Assembly: GCF_910585425.1 (NCBI RefSeq)
Contig: NZ_CAJUCP010000024.1
Coordinates: forward strand, 1-64,000
Origin: an uncultured Acetatifactor sp.
GTDB taxonomy: Bacteria; Bacillota; Clostridia; Lachnospirales; Lachnospiraceae
Length of the DNA: 64,000 nt
Reading direction: 5' to 3'
Positions 1 through 8,245 of the stretch are shown here, piece after piece (the first letter of the stretch is position 1; the number at the start of each line of letters is the position of its first letter). Position numbers and translations under genes: made by a program. Under the pieces are notes generated by a model. It was not told where the DNA came from and ran no database searches. It was given only the letters and a program-made list of their open reading frames with translations.

Positions 1-1
1 T

Positions 2-244
2 AAACTCGCCGCCGCCAAAGCCGAACAGGAGGCGCAGGAACAGCTTTTATCTGAATTGGAGCATCTGGACTTTCAGGACAAGGCGCAGGAGGATGATATG
101 TTCACTTCCTTTGCCGGGGCTACGGAACTGACGGCGGAACTGGCGGGGACGTTCATCAAGGAAGTGCTGGTGTCCTCTCCCACCGAGATCGAGATCGTCT
201 GGAAGTTCCGGGATGTGTTCGATATGCAGAGACATGACAACTGA
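2..244 (+). CDS. C-terminal end of a large serine recombinase (cut by window edge)
   Basis: An open frame enters from the left edge and ends at a TGA. It encodes an Ala/Glu/Gln-rich coiled-coil stretch, then a closing segment with the motif IEIVWKFRDVF. The same segment closes the intact recombinase at 1746-3383 (IEITWKSKDLFDEM), so this is the 3' end of another large serine integrase, an enzyme that integrates and excises conjugative elements. It is clearly richer in G+C than the two recombinase genes that follow, which suggests it belongs to a different element. Catalytic, recombinase and zinc-ribbon domains lie outside the window, so nothing can be said about its activity. Confidence 0.8.
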   Translation, partial: KLAAAKAEQEAQEQLLSELEHLDFQDKAQEDDMFTSFAGATELTAELAGTFIKEVLVSSPTEIEIVWKFRDVFDMQRHDN

Positions 245-269
245 TAAAGGTTTCTACTTCACGATAAAG

Positions 270-320
270 CGGATGCCGGGGGCGGTCTGGGAAAGACCTG
301 TTGGCCGCCTCTGGCATCCG
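270..320 (+). terminator. Hairpin after the recombinase fragment
   Basis: CGGATGCC at 270-277 pairs with GGCATCCG at 313-320, with an inner GGCGG/CCGCC pairing, followed by TAAAAAATTT. It lies about 25 bases after the stop codon of the first recombinase. It may be its terminator, or part of the terminal region of the element that the recombinase mobilises. No strong U-run follows, so termination is uncertain. Confidence 0.45.
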
Positions 321-339
321 TAAAAAATTTGGTGTTTAG

Positions 340-1749
340 TTGACACAAAGAGATTTGTCACGGTTTGGAAGGAACTACATAGAAACCGGAAATTATCTTG
401 AAATGGTATTTCCTGTCTTAAAGGTTCGCTTTATAGCAGTCAATGACAACTATGATTCAGAGCAGTTAGAAAGCAGTGCCCTTCAGCCGTTAGACACCAT
501 GATCAAAGGCATTGTGAATGAAGCCTACGCAAAAGACATCTCCCGCAAGATATTTACTGCAAAAGAAATCCAACGGAAAAACGGATTATATTACGGGAAT
601 GTGCCGCCTTATGGCTACTGCAAAGATCCGGCTGACCCACACCACCTGATTGTCAATCAGGAAACAGCGCCTACAGTACGGGAAATTTTTCAATGGAAAC
701 TTGAAGGTATGGGAAATTTTCAAATTGCCCGGCTCTTGAATGAAAGAAATATTGCAGCGCCGATGCGTTATCAGTTTCTGGCAGGCGCTGTAAAAGCTCC
801 TCGTTACGAAAACAGCATCTGGCAGGGCATTACCGTCAAAGTCATCCTAAGCAACCGCACTTACACCGGGGATCTAGCAATGGGGAAAAAGAGGAAAAAC
901 CTCTCTAAAAACCTTACAAAAAGCAGGAATATCCCCTATGAGGACTGGGTAATAACGGAAAATACCCATGAGGCTATCATAAGCCGTGAATTATTCTTTG
1001 AGGTCCAGCGTATCTGTATGCAGGAGCTGGAAAAAAACAGGGCAAGCCGTCACTGTCATTCGGATATTGATTCGCCGGATGATATTTTTGCCGGATTGGT
1101 TTACAGCGGGAACACAGGGCTCAAGATGTATCGGACACGAAACTATTATGAAAAGCATGGCATGAAGTATCGTTATACCACTATTTCACAAAGGGATGCG
1201 GACTACTCAAAATGTTCAATCGTTACCATCAAGGAGGAACAGATACGGGAAACCCTTGTCTGCATCCTGAAAAAGCAGATGGAATTGGCATTGGAGCTGA
1301 ATGATTATCTTGACACGGTACAGGAACATCAGACATTTCTTAGCAGAAAGGAGGCATTGGAAAAGCAAATCAATGAACTTGCCGCAAGGAACAAAGAACT
1401 TACTTCTATGCAGGCAGATTTATACCTGCATTACTCGGAAGGACTGCTTACCCGTGAAAAATATCTAGCGCAAAAGGAAGAATATAGACTGGAAAGGCTT
1501 TCATCAGAAAACCGGGTGGCAGAACTGAAATCCACCCTTGAGCGCTTGAAAATACGCTTTTCCCCACATAACCCATACATCCGGCTTCTATTGGAATTCT
1601 ATAAAGGCGATTTCTTGTCAAAGGATCTTTTACATAGGTTGGTTGACAAAATTTATGTCTATGATTCTAAAACACTTGAAGTTGTTTTCAAATATCGGGA
1701 TGAAATAGAACCTATACTCAAATTCCGTGAAAGCGGGGTGTTGCAATGA
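340..1749 (+). pseudogene. 5'-truncated large serine recombinase
   Basis: The frame opens at the motif DLSRFGRNYIETGNYLE. In intact family members, including the next gene, this motif lies about 90-100 residues in. An in-frame TAG at 337-339 stands immediately before it. The N-terminal half of the resolvase domain, with the catalytic serine (YLRVS motif), is therefore missing. The recombinase domain is present (PPYGY motif, then the THEAII segment). The usual zinc ribbon is degenerate: the first CxxC position reads YSGNTG and only one nearby Cys remains. A long coiled coil and the closing KTLEVVFKYRDEIEP segment follow. The stop overlaps the next start (ATGA), so the two genes were translationally coupled. 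It is AT-rich like gene three. It is probably inactive alone, but could have had a partner role in a multi-recombinase system. Confidence 0.8.
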
Positions 1750-3383
1750 AAAGCAACTATTCTTCCGAAAATTTTATGGGCGACAATATTCTTGCCTGCT
1801 ATCTGAGGGTATCCGATGAAGATTTTGACTTGAGGCATAATGTTCTGAAGGACGAAAGCACCAGCATCAGCGCACAGCGGCGGCTGATACACAGCTATAT
1901 TGAATCAAAGCCTGAGCTTAGGCAGATGAACATAAAGGAGTTTCTGGATGACGGTTATTCCGGTACGAATTTTGAACGGCCTGCAATTCAAGAAATCTTT
2001 CAACTGGTGTCCGAGGGCAGGATAGGCGCTATTATCGTAAAAGACATGTCACGGTTTGGACGGAACTATATCGAAACTGGCTGTTATATTGAGCAGGTTT
2101 TTCCTTTAATCGGAATACGGTTCATAGCCATCAATGATTCCTTTGACAGCTCAGAGTATATCGGTAATACACCCGGACTTGAAATGGCGTTCAAAAATGT
2201 TATTTATGACTATTACAGCAAGGATTTGTCTGCCAAAGTAAAGAGCATTAAGAAGATACAGCAGAAACGTGGAGACTTTGTAGCAGCAAAACCGCCATAT
2301 GGATATATTATTTCTCCCGTTGACCGGCACAAGCTGGAAATTGACCCCAAATCCGCAGAAGTTGTAAAGGATATATTTCGTCTGACGCTTTCTGGATGGA
2401 AACCGGTTAGAATTGCACAATGGCTAAATGAACTGCTTATCCCTACCCCTGCACAGAGGTTACACAAACTTTATGGCTTTCAATGCGGCGGTTTCACTGA
2501 AGATCAACTGATGTCCCAAATTTGGAAGCCTGTACAGGTCACAAAAATCCTTCAGGATGAAACCATGACGGGAGCGACTGTCAACAACCGCGTTCAGGTA
2601 AAAGGAGTAGGCAGCCGAAAGTTCAAGCGGCAGAAAACGGAAGACCATGTAGTTGTCAGGGATACCCATGAAGCAATTATTGACCGGGATACATTCCTTC
2701 AGGCAGCTGCAATTATCCGTAATCGCAAGACTGTTCGTACTGATAACCGGAAAAAGAATGAAAACCTGTTTTACCAGAAGATTTTCTGCGGCCATTGTGG
2801 ATGCAGGCTGAAGCATGAAGTACATACGCGCCATTCCCGTATTGATGCGATTTATTATTGCCCTCATGCAAGACCTTCAGGTGGGGGTACATGTAATCTT
2901 CATTCCATAAAAGATGAAGTGCTAAAGGAACAAGTGCTACGTCCGCTGCAGGTTCAGGTTCAGCTTATTTTGGACAGGCAGATGCCTCTCCCAAAGTCGG
3001 ACAAGGAAAAACTCCAAAGCAGGTTGCGGACAATTTCACGGCTGCTAGAGCAAAATAAAGGAAAAGTTCCCCGCCTATATGAAGAATACAGAACAGGGCA
3101 CATGAGCCGGGAACAATTTGTCAAACAAAAAAATGCCATATCATCTGCAAACGATGAACTTGACTCGGAAAGGAGTGAAATAGAAGAAAAGTTATACGCC
3201 ATAGAATCTGCGCAGAAAAAAACTGAGTCAGAGTCGCTGCTGGAGATAACCAGACTGGAAACTCTAACTCAGAACGCCGTTGATCTATTTGTAAGCAAAG
3301 TCGTCGTAAATTCCCCTGATTCCATTGAAATCACTTGGAAGTCAAAGGATTTATTTGATGAAATGTACAATAGGAATGCCTAA
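1746..3383 (+). CDS. Large serine recombinase (integrase of an integrative element)
   Basis: This 545-residue protein has the full domain order of TndX/TnpX-type integrases. A resolvase domain carries the catalytic serine at about residue 23 in the motif YLRVS, then SRFGRNYIETG. The recombinase domain has the PPYGY and THEAIIDRDTF motifs. A zinc ribbon starts at Cys348 (FCGHCGC, with later Cys in YYC and GTC). A long coiled coil and a terminal beta-rich segment follow. Its ATG overlaps the stop of the upstream recombinase by 4 bases. It ends about 80 bases before the point where a chromosomal amidase gene is interrupted, the usual position of such an integrase at the end of its element. It should catalyse integration and excision at att sites with a 2-bp core. 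Confidence 0.92.
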   Translation: MKSNYSSENFMGDNILACYLRVSDEDFDLRHNVLKDESTSISAQRRLIHSYIESKPELRQMNIKEFLDDGYSGTNFERPAIQEIFQLVSEGRIGAIIVKDMSRFGRNYIETGCYIEQVFPLIGIRFIAINDSFDSSEYIGNTPGLEMAFKNVIYDYYSKDLSAKVKSIKKIQQKRGDFVAAKPPYGYIISPVDRHKLEIDPKSAEVVKDIFRLTLSGWKPVRIAQWLNELLIPTPAQRLHKLYGFQCGGFTEDQLMSQIWKPVQVTKILQDETMTGATVNNRVQVKGVGSRKFKRQKTEDHVVVRDTHEAIIDRDTFLQAAAIIRNRKTVRTDNRKKNENLFYQKIFCGHCGCRLKHEVHTRHSRIDAIYYCPHARPSGGGTCNLHSIKDEVLKEQVLRPLQVQVQLILDRQMPLPKSDKEKLQSRLRTISRLLEQNKGKVPRLYEEYRTGHMSREQFVKQKNAISSANDELDSERSEIEEKLYAIESAQKKTESESLLEITRLETLTQNAVDLFVSKVVVNSPDSIEITWKSKDLFDEMYNRNA

Positions 3384-3432
3384 AAATCAGCATTCCTATC
3401 GAAAAATGAATAATATACAAAAGATTGTAACT

Positions 3433-3446
3433 ACAAACCGGTTTGT
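3433..3446. promoter_or_regulatory. Perfect 14-bp palindrome near the element end
   Basis: ACAAACCGGTTTGT is its own reverse complement. It lies between the last recombinase gene and the amidase junction, about 20 bases inside the presumed element end. Serine integrases bind att arms as dimers, so this may be a recombinase or directionality-factor site. The role is inferred from position only. Confidence 0.5.
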
Positions 3447-3460
3447 CTGTCTGAAACACA

Positions 3461-3470
3461 ATACTCCACG
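3461..3470. other. Putative attachment-site junction between element and chromosome
   Basis: Read on the minus strand, the amidase is family-like up to PIVIVE, then changes to an unrelated tail (YCVSDRQTGL). Family members continue with a CGFLSN-like motif. The change lies at about 3461-3466, inside GTGGAGTA. A GA dinucleotide at this point matches the core known for Tn5397/Tn4451-type serine integrases. Exact att limits need the other element end. Confidence 0.6.
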
Positions 3471-4246
3471 ATTACGATAGGCACCCCCGTCTTCTTCAGC
3501 AGATAATAGCTGTCGTTGGCCTTGACCTGACGCTTGTTCTCCGGATCCGCGCTTTCCACCAGCCGCCTCTGGATGCCCTCCGCCAGCCGCTGGCCCTGGG
3601 CGCTTCCCGTGTAGTAGAACACCTGCGCCCCGTGGACATATTCCTCCGGATAGCTGTTCTGGTGGATGCTCACGGTCAGCGCAGGCGCTTCCTCTTCGAT
3701 CAGGGCGATCCGCCGCTTCATGTCCTGGACCTTCTTGTTGGGGGCGTCCGCGTCGTTCAGCCCCTCGTCCGACTCCCTGGTCATCACCACCTCCACATCG
3801 CTCATCTCCAGGTACTGCTTCACCAGCCGGGCGATCTCCAGGTTCACGTCCTTCTCATTGGCCCCGTTGATCCCCACCTTGCCGGGATCGTCGCCCCCGT
3901 GTCCGGCATCGATGACCACCCGCCGCCTCTCCCTCTCCTCCTGGGCCTCCACATTGGTGCCCGCCACGTAAGCCGCCGCCTCCCGCCCCAGGTAAGCCAA
4001 GGAGGCCAGCAGCAGCAGGGTAAGAGCTGCCGACAGCAGCCTGTCCCGCCGTTTCTTTCTGTCTGTCATATTTCCTGTTCCCACGCAAATCTTTGTACTA
4101 TTTATATTCCGGACGCTTATTTTCCATTCCACTTCTTAAATTTTGTTTAAAATTCGGAAAAAGGATTGCGCTCCCTCCCCGCCTCAGTTAATATGAAAGT
4201 AGACATAACAGAATGAATGTCGCATCAGGAAAAGGAGGTAATAGCT

Positions 4247-5383
4247 ATGAAGTTTTATCAGAAAGCAAAAAAGTTCCTCACGATTTTAGCTGCCATCGCC
4301 ATCCTCATGGTGGTGCCCGGCCTCTGTTCCATAGAGGCGTCCGCGGATGGCCCTGTCACATACTCGGTGAAGTATGTACCCGGCAGCAGAGACTGGCGCT
4401 ACCAGGCCAATGCGTCCGCCTTCGATGACAACGCGCCCCACAGGGAGCTCTACTATCTGCTCCAGGAGCTGAAGGACGGCGACCTTGTCGTAGTCTATAA
4501 CGACAGCCCTTCCGTCCCCGACCTGAACCTGGGCACCAGACGCCTCAGCAATCTCACCGTCACCGGCACCAGCTCCTTTGTGGTGATCTACTGCGGCGAC
4601 GTCGATAACTGCTACCTGCTGAACGGCGCCGCCTGCTCCGTCAACGCCAATGTCACCAATGCCTATGTATATGATACCGTACTCTGCAATTTCAACAAAA
4701 ATGTAGGGGAACTGTATGTCTATCCCCAGGACGCCATGACTGCCACCATCGGATGCAGCGGCACGGTAGACCATCTGTATGCCGCCTCCCGCACCACGGG
4801 AAAGACCTATTACAATTTTTACAGCTTCCAGGCAGGCTCCCTGGGCATCAAGGACGGCATCCTGACCACGGCCAGCGGCAGATATTCCACGGCCCCCAAT
4901 CCCGCCAGCGTCACCGTGACCAGGGAGAATTTCGACTATGTCCGCTACGCCAACGACTATCCTGACGTGAAGGCAGCCCTGGGGCTGAATGCCGCCGCCC
5001 TCTACGGGCACTACACCACCTATGGCATCAAAGAGGGCCGAATCGCCTATGCAGTCGCCAATCCGGGCGCGGGTGCGGGTACGGGCACAGCCACGGGCGA
5101 GGCCACCAGCGCGTCGGAGTTCAACTACATCCGCTACGCGGACAAGAACCCTGACCTGAAGGCAGCCTTCGGCTATGACGCAAAGGCGCTCTACAAGCAT
5201 TACACCACCTTCGGCAGCTCGGAGAACCGGGGCAGCTATTCCATTTACGACACCTTCGACTACACCCGCTATGCCGACGACCATGCCGACCTGAAAGCCG
5301 CTTTCGGCTATGACGCAAAGGCGCTCTTCCGGCATTACGCCACCTATGGCATCTCGGAGGGAAGGGGCAATTACTTCAAATAA
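4247..5383 (+). CDS. Secreted protein with three C-terminal aromatic-rich repeats
   Basis: The product has 378 residues. The start at ATG 4247 follows AAAGGAGG; an in-frame ATG at 4217 lies upstream but has no ribosome site. A signal peptide covers about residues 1-35 (hydrophobic core ILAAIAILMVVPGLC, possible cut after EASA). The middle part is beta-rich, with Asn, Thr and Tyr frequent, resembling a surface or carbohydrate-associated fold. The C-terminus has three copies of a roughly 40-residue unit with the pattern F-Y-RYA-DL-KAA-G-ALY-HY-T-GI-EGR. Such repeats occur in secreted clostridial proteins, probably for cell-wall or matrix attachment. The exact function is unknown. It converges with the GH18-like gene at a shared terminator. 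Confidence 0.85.
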   Translation: MKFYQKAKKFLTILAAIAILMVVPGLCSIEASADGPVTYSVKYVPGSRDWRYQANASAFDDNAPHRELYYLLQELKDGDLVVVYNDSPSVPDLNLGTRRLSNLTVTGTSSFVVIYCGDVDNCYLLNGAACSVNANVTNAYVYDTVLCNFNKNVGELYVYPQDAMTATIGCSGTVDHLYAASRTTGKTYYNFYSFQAGSLGIKDGILTTASGRYSTAPNPASVTVTRENFDYVRYANDYPDVKAALGLNAAALYGHYTTYGIKEGRIAYAVANPGAGAGTGTATGEATSASEFNYIRYADKNPDLKAAFGYDAKALYKHYTTFGSSENRGSYSIYDTFDYTRYADDHADLKAAFGYDAKALFRHYATYGISEGRGNYFK

Positions 5384-5419
5384 ATGAACCAGCCGGAATA
5401 ACCGGCGGAAAATGCCATG

Positions 5420-5454
5420 AAAAAAGCTGTGCAGGCCATCCTGCACAGCTTTTT
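5420..5454. terminator. Bidirectional intrinsic terminator
   Basis: AAAAAGCTGTGCAGG and CCTGCACAGCTTTTT form a near-perfect 15-bp stem around a CCAT loop. The A and T tracts at either end make it work in both directions, for the secreted repeat protein (+) and the GH18-like gene (-). Confidence 0.9.
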
Positions 5455-5473
5455 CGTATCCGCATCTCCCAAA

Positions 5474-7180
5474 TCATGAATTCACATATGCGCTCACCAG
5501 ATCCCACACCTGCTCCGTCCCGTAGCCCAGCCGCCAAACTGCCACGCCGCCTATATTCTTGGCCTTCATCACATTGAGCTTCACCGAGATGGATTCCGCG
5601 TCCTCCACCCAGATCTGATAGGTCACGTTCCCGCTCTGCCACTCCGCGTAGTTCTGGCAGGTCTCCTCGTCCCAGGCGGGCTGCACGTTCATCCGCTGCA
5701 GGTAATCCGCCACATTGGCCAGGGTGATGTACTGGTCCGACACCTCGGCCCCCTCCGTCTGCCACAGTATGGTATAGAAAGGCAGGGCGTTCACCACCTT
5801 TTCGGCGGGCACCTGCTCCTCCTGAAGCGTCCTGTCCAGCCCGTTGGACACATAGTCTATGCTGGCCACGCTCCCCGGGTCCCCGCTGCCGTGCCAGTGC
5901 TCGTCATATCCCATGATGATTACATAGTCGGCCACCCGTCCCTGGATGTCCAGCCTGTAGTGATTGTTGAAATTGAAGGGCACATAGCTGTCCACCGACA
6001 GGACCAGCCCGTTCTCCCTGCACAGCACCGAGAGCTCCTTCAGGAACTGCGCGTAATGCTCCCCGCACTCCTGGGGCAGGCCCTCATAGTCCAGGTTGAT
6101 GCCGTCCAGCCCCAGCCCCAGGGAGGTGTCCACCATGTTCCGCGCCAACTGCTGCCTCTTTGTGGTGGAGGAGAGCACCTGGTAGGTGCTGATGTCCTCG
6201 CCCGTCTCGTTCTTATAGTTGAAGTTGTCCCAGACCCCCCATACCTGGAGGCCGTATCCGTGGGCCCGCTCCACATACCCGCTGTCCGCGAAGGAGCGGA
6301 AGCCCCCCTCATTGTCGTTCAGGCTGAACCACGTGGGCGCGATCACATTGATGCCCTTCCCCTCCGCCACCATGGCGTCCAGCGTTTCGTTCCCGGCCTC
6401 TCCGCCGATGGCGTGGAAGCCGAGGCTCACCTTCCCCGGCAGGGACAGCGAGGTGTATTCCGCCGGCACATAGTCCGTGACAGGCACCTCCACCTCTGTG
6501 GACTCATTGTCCAGGCGCTTGTTCTCCACATAGCCGATCAGGGAGTCGGAGGTCTTCACCTCGCTCCAGGTCTCCATCCGGTTCAGCAGCTCTACCTTCT
6601 CCCCCTTCTCCAGCTCCCGCAGAATCGGGCTCTTGATGCCGCCCAGGGTGCGCACCTGGGTATCCTTCACCACCTCCAGCATCTGCTTCTCCCCCCACTG
6701 GGTGTACATCTGGATATGCCTGTCGAACCTCTCGTAGGAAAAGTTCGTGAACAGCTTCACATACTCCGCCGCCACGTAGACCTTCTCCCCCTCCAGGAGG
6801 CAGGTGGCGTACTCCGTGGGGTGGCTGCCGCCTTTGTCCGAGTATTCCCTGCCCCCGAACACAGTGGCCACAGTGTCCTGCGCGGTGGTGTACAGGAGCT
6901 TCTGTTCCGCCGCGTCCACATAAAAGCCCTCATTCAGATATTTCTTCATGGTATCTATGTCAAAATATACCGCGTCCTCCCGAAGCAGCGCCTTCTCCTC
7001 CACCATCCCGTCCTGCAGGACGATGGCCAGCTCCCCCGGGCCCACCCCGAAATACTGGTCCAGGTCCGCCAGCTCCTTGCTGTAGGTATACTTGTCCAGG
7101 ATCATCCCTCCGAATCCTACCAGAGCGACTATCAGGATCAATGCCAGCGCTACGATTACCGGTATTATTCTCTTCTTCAT
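5474..7180 (-). CDS. Membrane-anchored SH3/GH18-domain protein (spore or wall glycosidase-like)
   Basis: The product has 568 residues from ATG 7180, chosen because it directly precedes a signal anchor (MKKRIIPVIVALALILIVAL) and has AAAGGG upstream. An ATG at 7240 would add 20 residues. Residues about 30-155 resemble a copper-amine-oxidase-N-type stalk. An SH3-like segment follows (about 165-220). The GH18 barrel covers about 250-568, with the signature DGINLDYEG: the final acid is present, while the second acid of the usual DxxDxDxE is Asn. The family cleaves beta-1,4 bonds of chitin or peptidoglycan; relatives act in Gram-positive cell walls or spore cortex. It probably acts outside the membrane on peptidoglycan, near the broken amidase gene. 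Confidence 0.85.
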   Translation of the reverse strand: MKKRIIPVIVALALILIVALVGFGGMILDKYTYSKELADLDQYFGVGPGELAIVLQDGMVEEKALLREDAVYFDIDTMKKYLNEGFYVDAAEQKLLYTTAQDTVATVFGGREYSDKGGSHPTEYATCLLEGEKVYVAAEYVKLFTNFSYERFDRHIQMYTQWGEKQMLEVVKDTQVRTLGGIKSPILRELEKGEKVELLNRMETWSEVKTSDSLIGYVENKRLDNESTEVEVPVTDYVPAEYTSLSLPGKVSLGFHAIGGEAGNETLDAMVAEGKGINVIAPTWFSLNDNEGGFRSFADSGYVERAHGYGLQVWGVWDNFNYKNETGEDISTYQVLSSTTKRQQLARNMVDTSLGLGLDGINLDYEGLPQECGEHYAQFLKELSVLCRENGLVLSVDSYVPFNFNNHYRLDIQGRVADYVIIMGYDEHWHGSGDPGSVASIDYVSNGLDRTLQEEQVPAEKVVNALPFYTILWQTEGAEVSDQYITLANVADYLQRMNVQPAWDEETCQNYAEWQSGNVTYQIWVEDAESISVKLNVMKAKNIGGVAVWRLGYGTEQVWDLVSAYVNS

Positions 7181-7408
7181 TTTCAGTCCAGCCCTTTCTC
7201 CCAGAATAGATGCATGGTTCCCAAAAGACTTATCCATCATATCATATTTGGCCCCCTAAGTCATTACCAAATTTTCCATAAATCGCCATAATCGTCAGGC
7301 CGTTCCCCCGCTTCCCCTTATTCCGTCATGGACGGGAACACCGCCGCCGTCAGCATGAGAGGCAATCCCAGCCTGCAGCAGACAGCGGCGCCCCGCCGGT
7401 AATCCAAT

Positions 7409-7645
7409 CTACCTGCGCGTCACTCTGTCGAAGCGCACCTGTTCGATGATGCCCGAAGCGTCCAGCACGTAGTCAGCCATATAAGGGCTGTTCTCCCGCA
7501 CCGCCTTCGACACCACCTCGTCGGGAAGGGCCTCCTGCCCGTCCACGAACAGCTCCACGCCGCTCCGCCGCATCTGTTCCAGACGCGCCAGCATATGTTC
7601 TCTTACCGCCTCCATATCCTCTACTTCGATTTTTTCTTCATACAA
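7409..7645 (-). CDS. Small hypothetical protein with TTG start
   Basis: The same frame stays open upstream to 7819, but the upstream part looks non-coding. A strong AAGGAGG sits 7 bases before a TTG at 7645, so the 78-residue form beginning LYEEKIEVED is the likely product. It is acidic and mostly helical (LARLEQMRRSGVELF), and ends in a short beta-rich segment (YVLDASGIIEQVRFDRV). No cysteine, membrane segment or known motif is seen. It is followed on the same strand by the GH18-like gene after about 230 bases. Function unknown. Confidence 0.6.
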   Translation of the reverse strand: MYEEKIEVEDMEAVREHMLARLEQMRRSGVELFVDGQEALPDEVVSKAVRENSPYMADYVLDASGIIEQVRFDRVTRR

Positions 7646-7778
7646 CTGAATTCCTCCTTGTTCTAAGGCTTCCCGCCCAGAAGGAGCTTGTGATCTTGTG
7701 ATGAATCCGAATGTGGCCGCGCGATGTGGATCCGTAACGCATCTCCACATGTCAGGAAGCCTATAAGATGAAAGTAAA

Positions 7779-8074
7779 GCGAATGCCTTTGGCAGTACGG
7801 CAACGGAAAAAATTTCCATTGCATATTTTGTTTAGATTGAATTATAATTGTGAAAATTAGTTGACATACTTATGATCAAGCAATCGATACATCCGGTTTT
7901 TGCTTGTGAGACATCCTTAGATTTATGCCAGTTTCTTTCTACTGTCATATAATGTGGTATACACACTTAGAATATAAAGGATGAAGTGGAACGAACCGTT
8001 CCCAAAATCAGTTTAATCAACTTGAAGTCAAGACTGCCGCCTCCTTCCCCGTACAGAGTACCGAAGGCATCCGC
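7779..8074. repeat. Imperfect inverted-repeat pair, MITE-like
   Basis: GCGAATGCCTTTGGCAGTAC starts at 7779 on the plus strand. The minus strand at 8074 reads GCGGATGCCTTCGGTACTCT. About 15 of the first 18 positions agree. The pair encloses about 300 AT-rich bases with no gene. This resembles a small non-autonomous element or the remains of a larger one. Target duplications could not be defined. Confidence 0.35.
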
Positions 8075-8157
8075 AGTTTTACTATACCACAGCTATGTCG
8101 CTTTTGCAAGCGAAAACTTAGAATTATTAAAAAATATTAAAACTCAGAATCTGCCTA

Positions 8158-8186
8158 TTGACTTAGGGAAGCCAAAAGTATATGAT
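8158..8186 (+). promoter_or_regulatory. Sigma-A-type promoter of mecA
   Basis: TTGACT at 8158-8163 and TATGAT at 8181-8186 are separated by 17 bases. The mecA start codon lies 60 bases downstream. Confidence 0.8.
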
Positions 8187-8245
8187 GTCATCACGTAGCA
8201 TCGTAATTTTACAGTTCAGTTAGGCAGAACGGAAAGGGTTGTCGC

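Larger units (their letters stand above)
3431..4069 (-). pseudogene. N-acetylmuramoyl-L-alanine amidase (CwlD-like), 3' end replaced by an integrated element
   Basis: The protein has an N-terminal signal anchor (hydrophobic stretch LLSAALTLLLLASLAYLG) and an Amidase_3 domain. Zinc ligands are visible in VVIDAGHGG, in the Glu of NEKDVNL and in VSIHQNS. The catalytic Glu is in PIVIVE. After it, the expected CGFLSN motif and final helices are absent. The last ten residues come from element DNA. The family cleaves the amide bond between muramic acid and the stem peptide outside the membrane. The fold is probably damaged, although all catalytic residues remain. The start at 4069 is chosen because AGGAAAT precedes it and the anchor follows; an ATG at 4132 in the same frame has no good ribosome site. 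Confidence 0.8.
7646..8245. other. AT-rich 600-base region without a supported gene
   Basis: Base composition drops sharply compared with both sides. Open frames here are short, lack ribosome sites and overlap promoter signals. The region holds the mecA promoter at its right end and a pair of imperfect inverted repeats (7779-7800 and 8049-8074). A TATAAT at 7948-7953 is seen without a good -35. It is best read as a decayed mobile-element remnant plus regulatory DNA. Confidence 0.5.

Noticed and set aside
245..330. Relation between the spacer after the first recombinase and the inverted repeats at 7779 and 8074
   Set aside because: All contain a GCGGATGCC-like stretch, but the match is only about 9-10 bases in the first case, too short to claim homology.
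5891..7291. A 466-codon plus-strand frame
   Set aside because: It is antisense to the GH18-like gene, which has clear domains and a signal anchor.
7986..8198. A 70-codon plus-strand frame before mecA
   Set aside because: It runs across the mecA promoter and one inverted repeat, has no ribosome site and no family resemblance.
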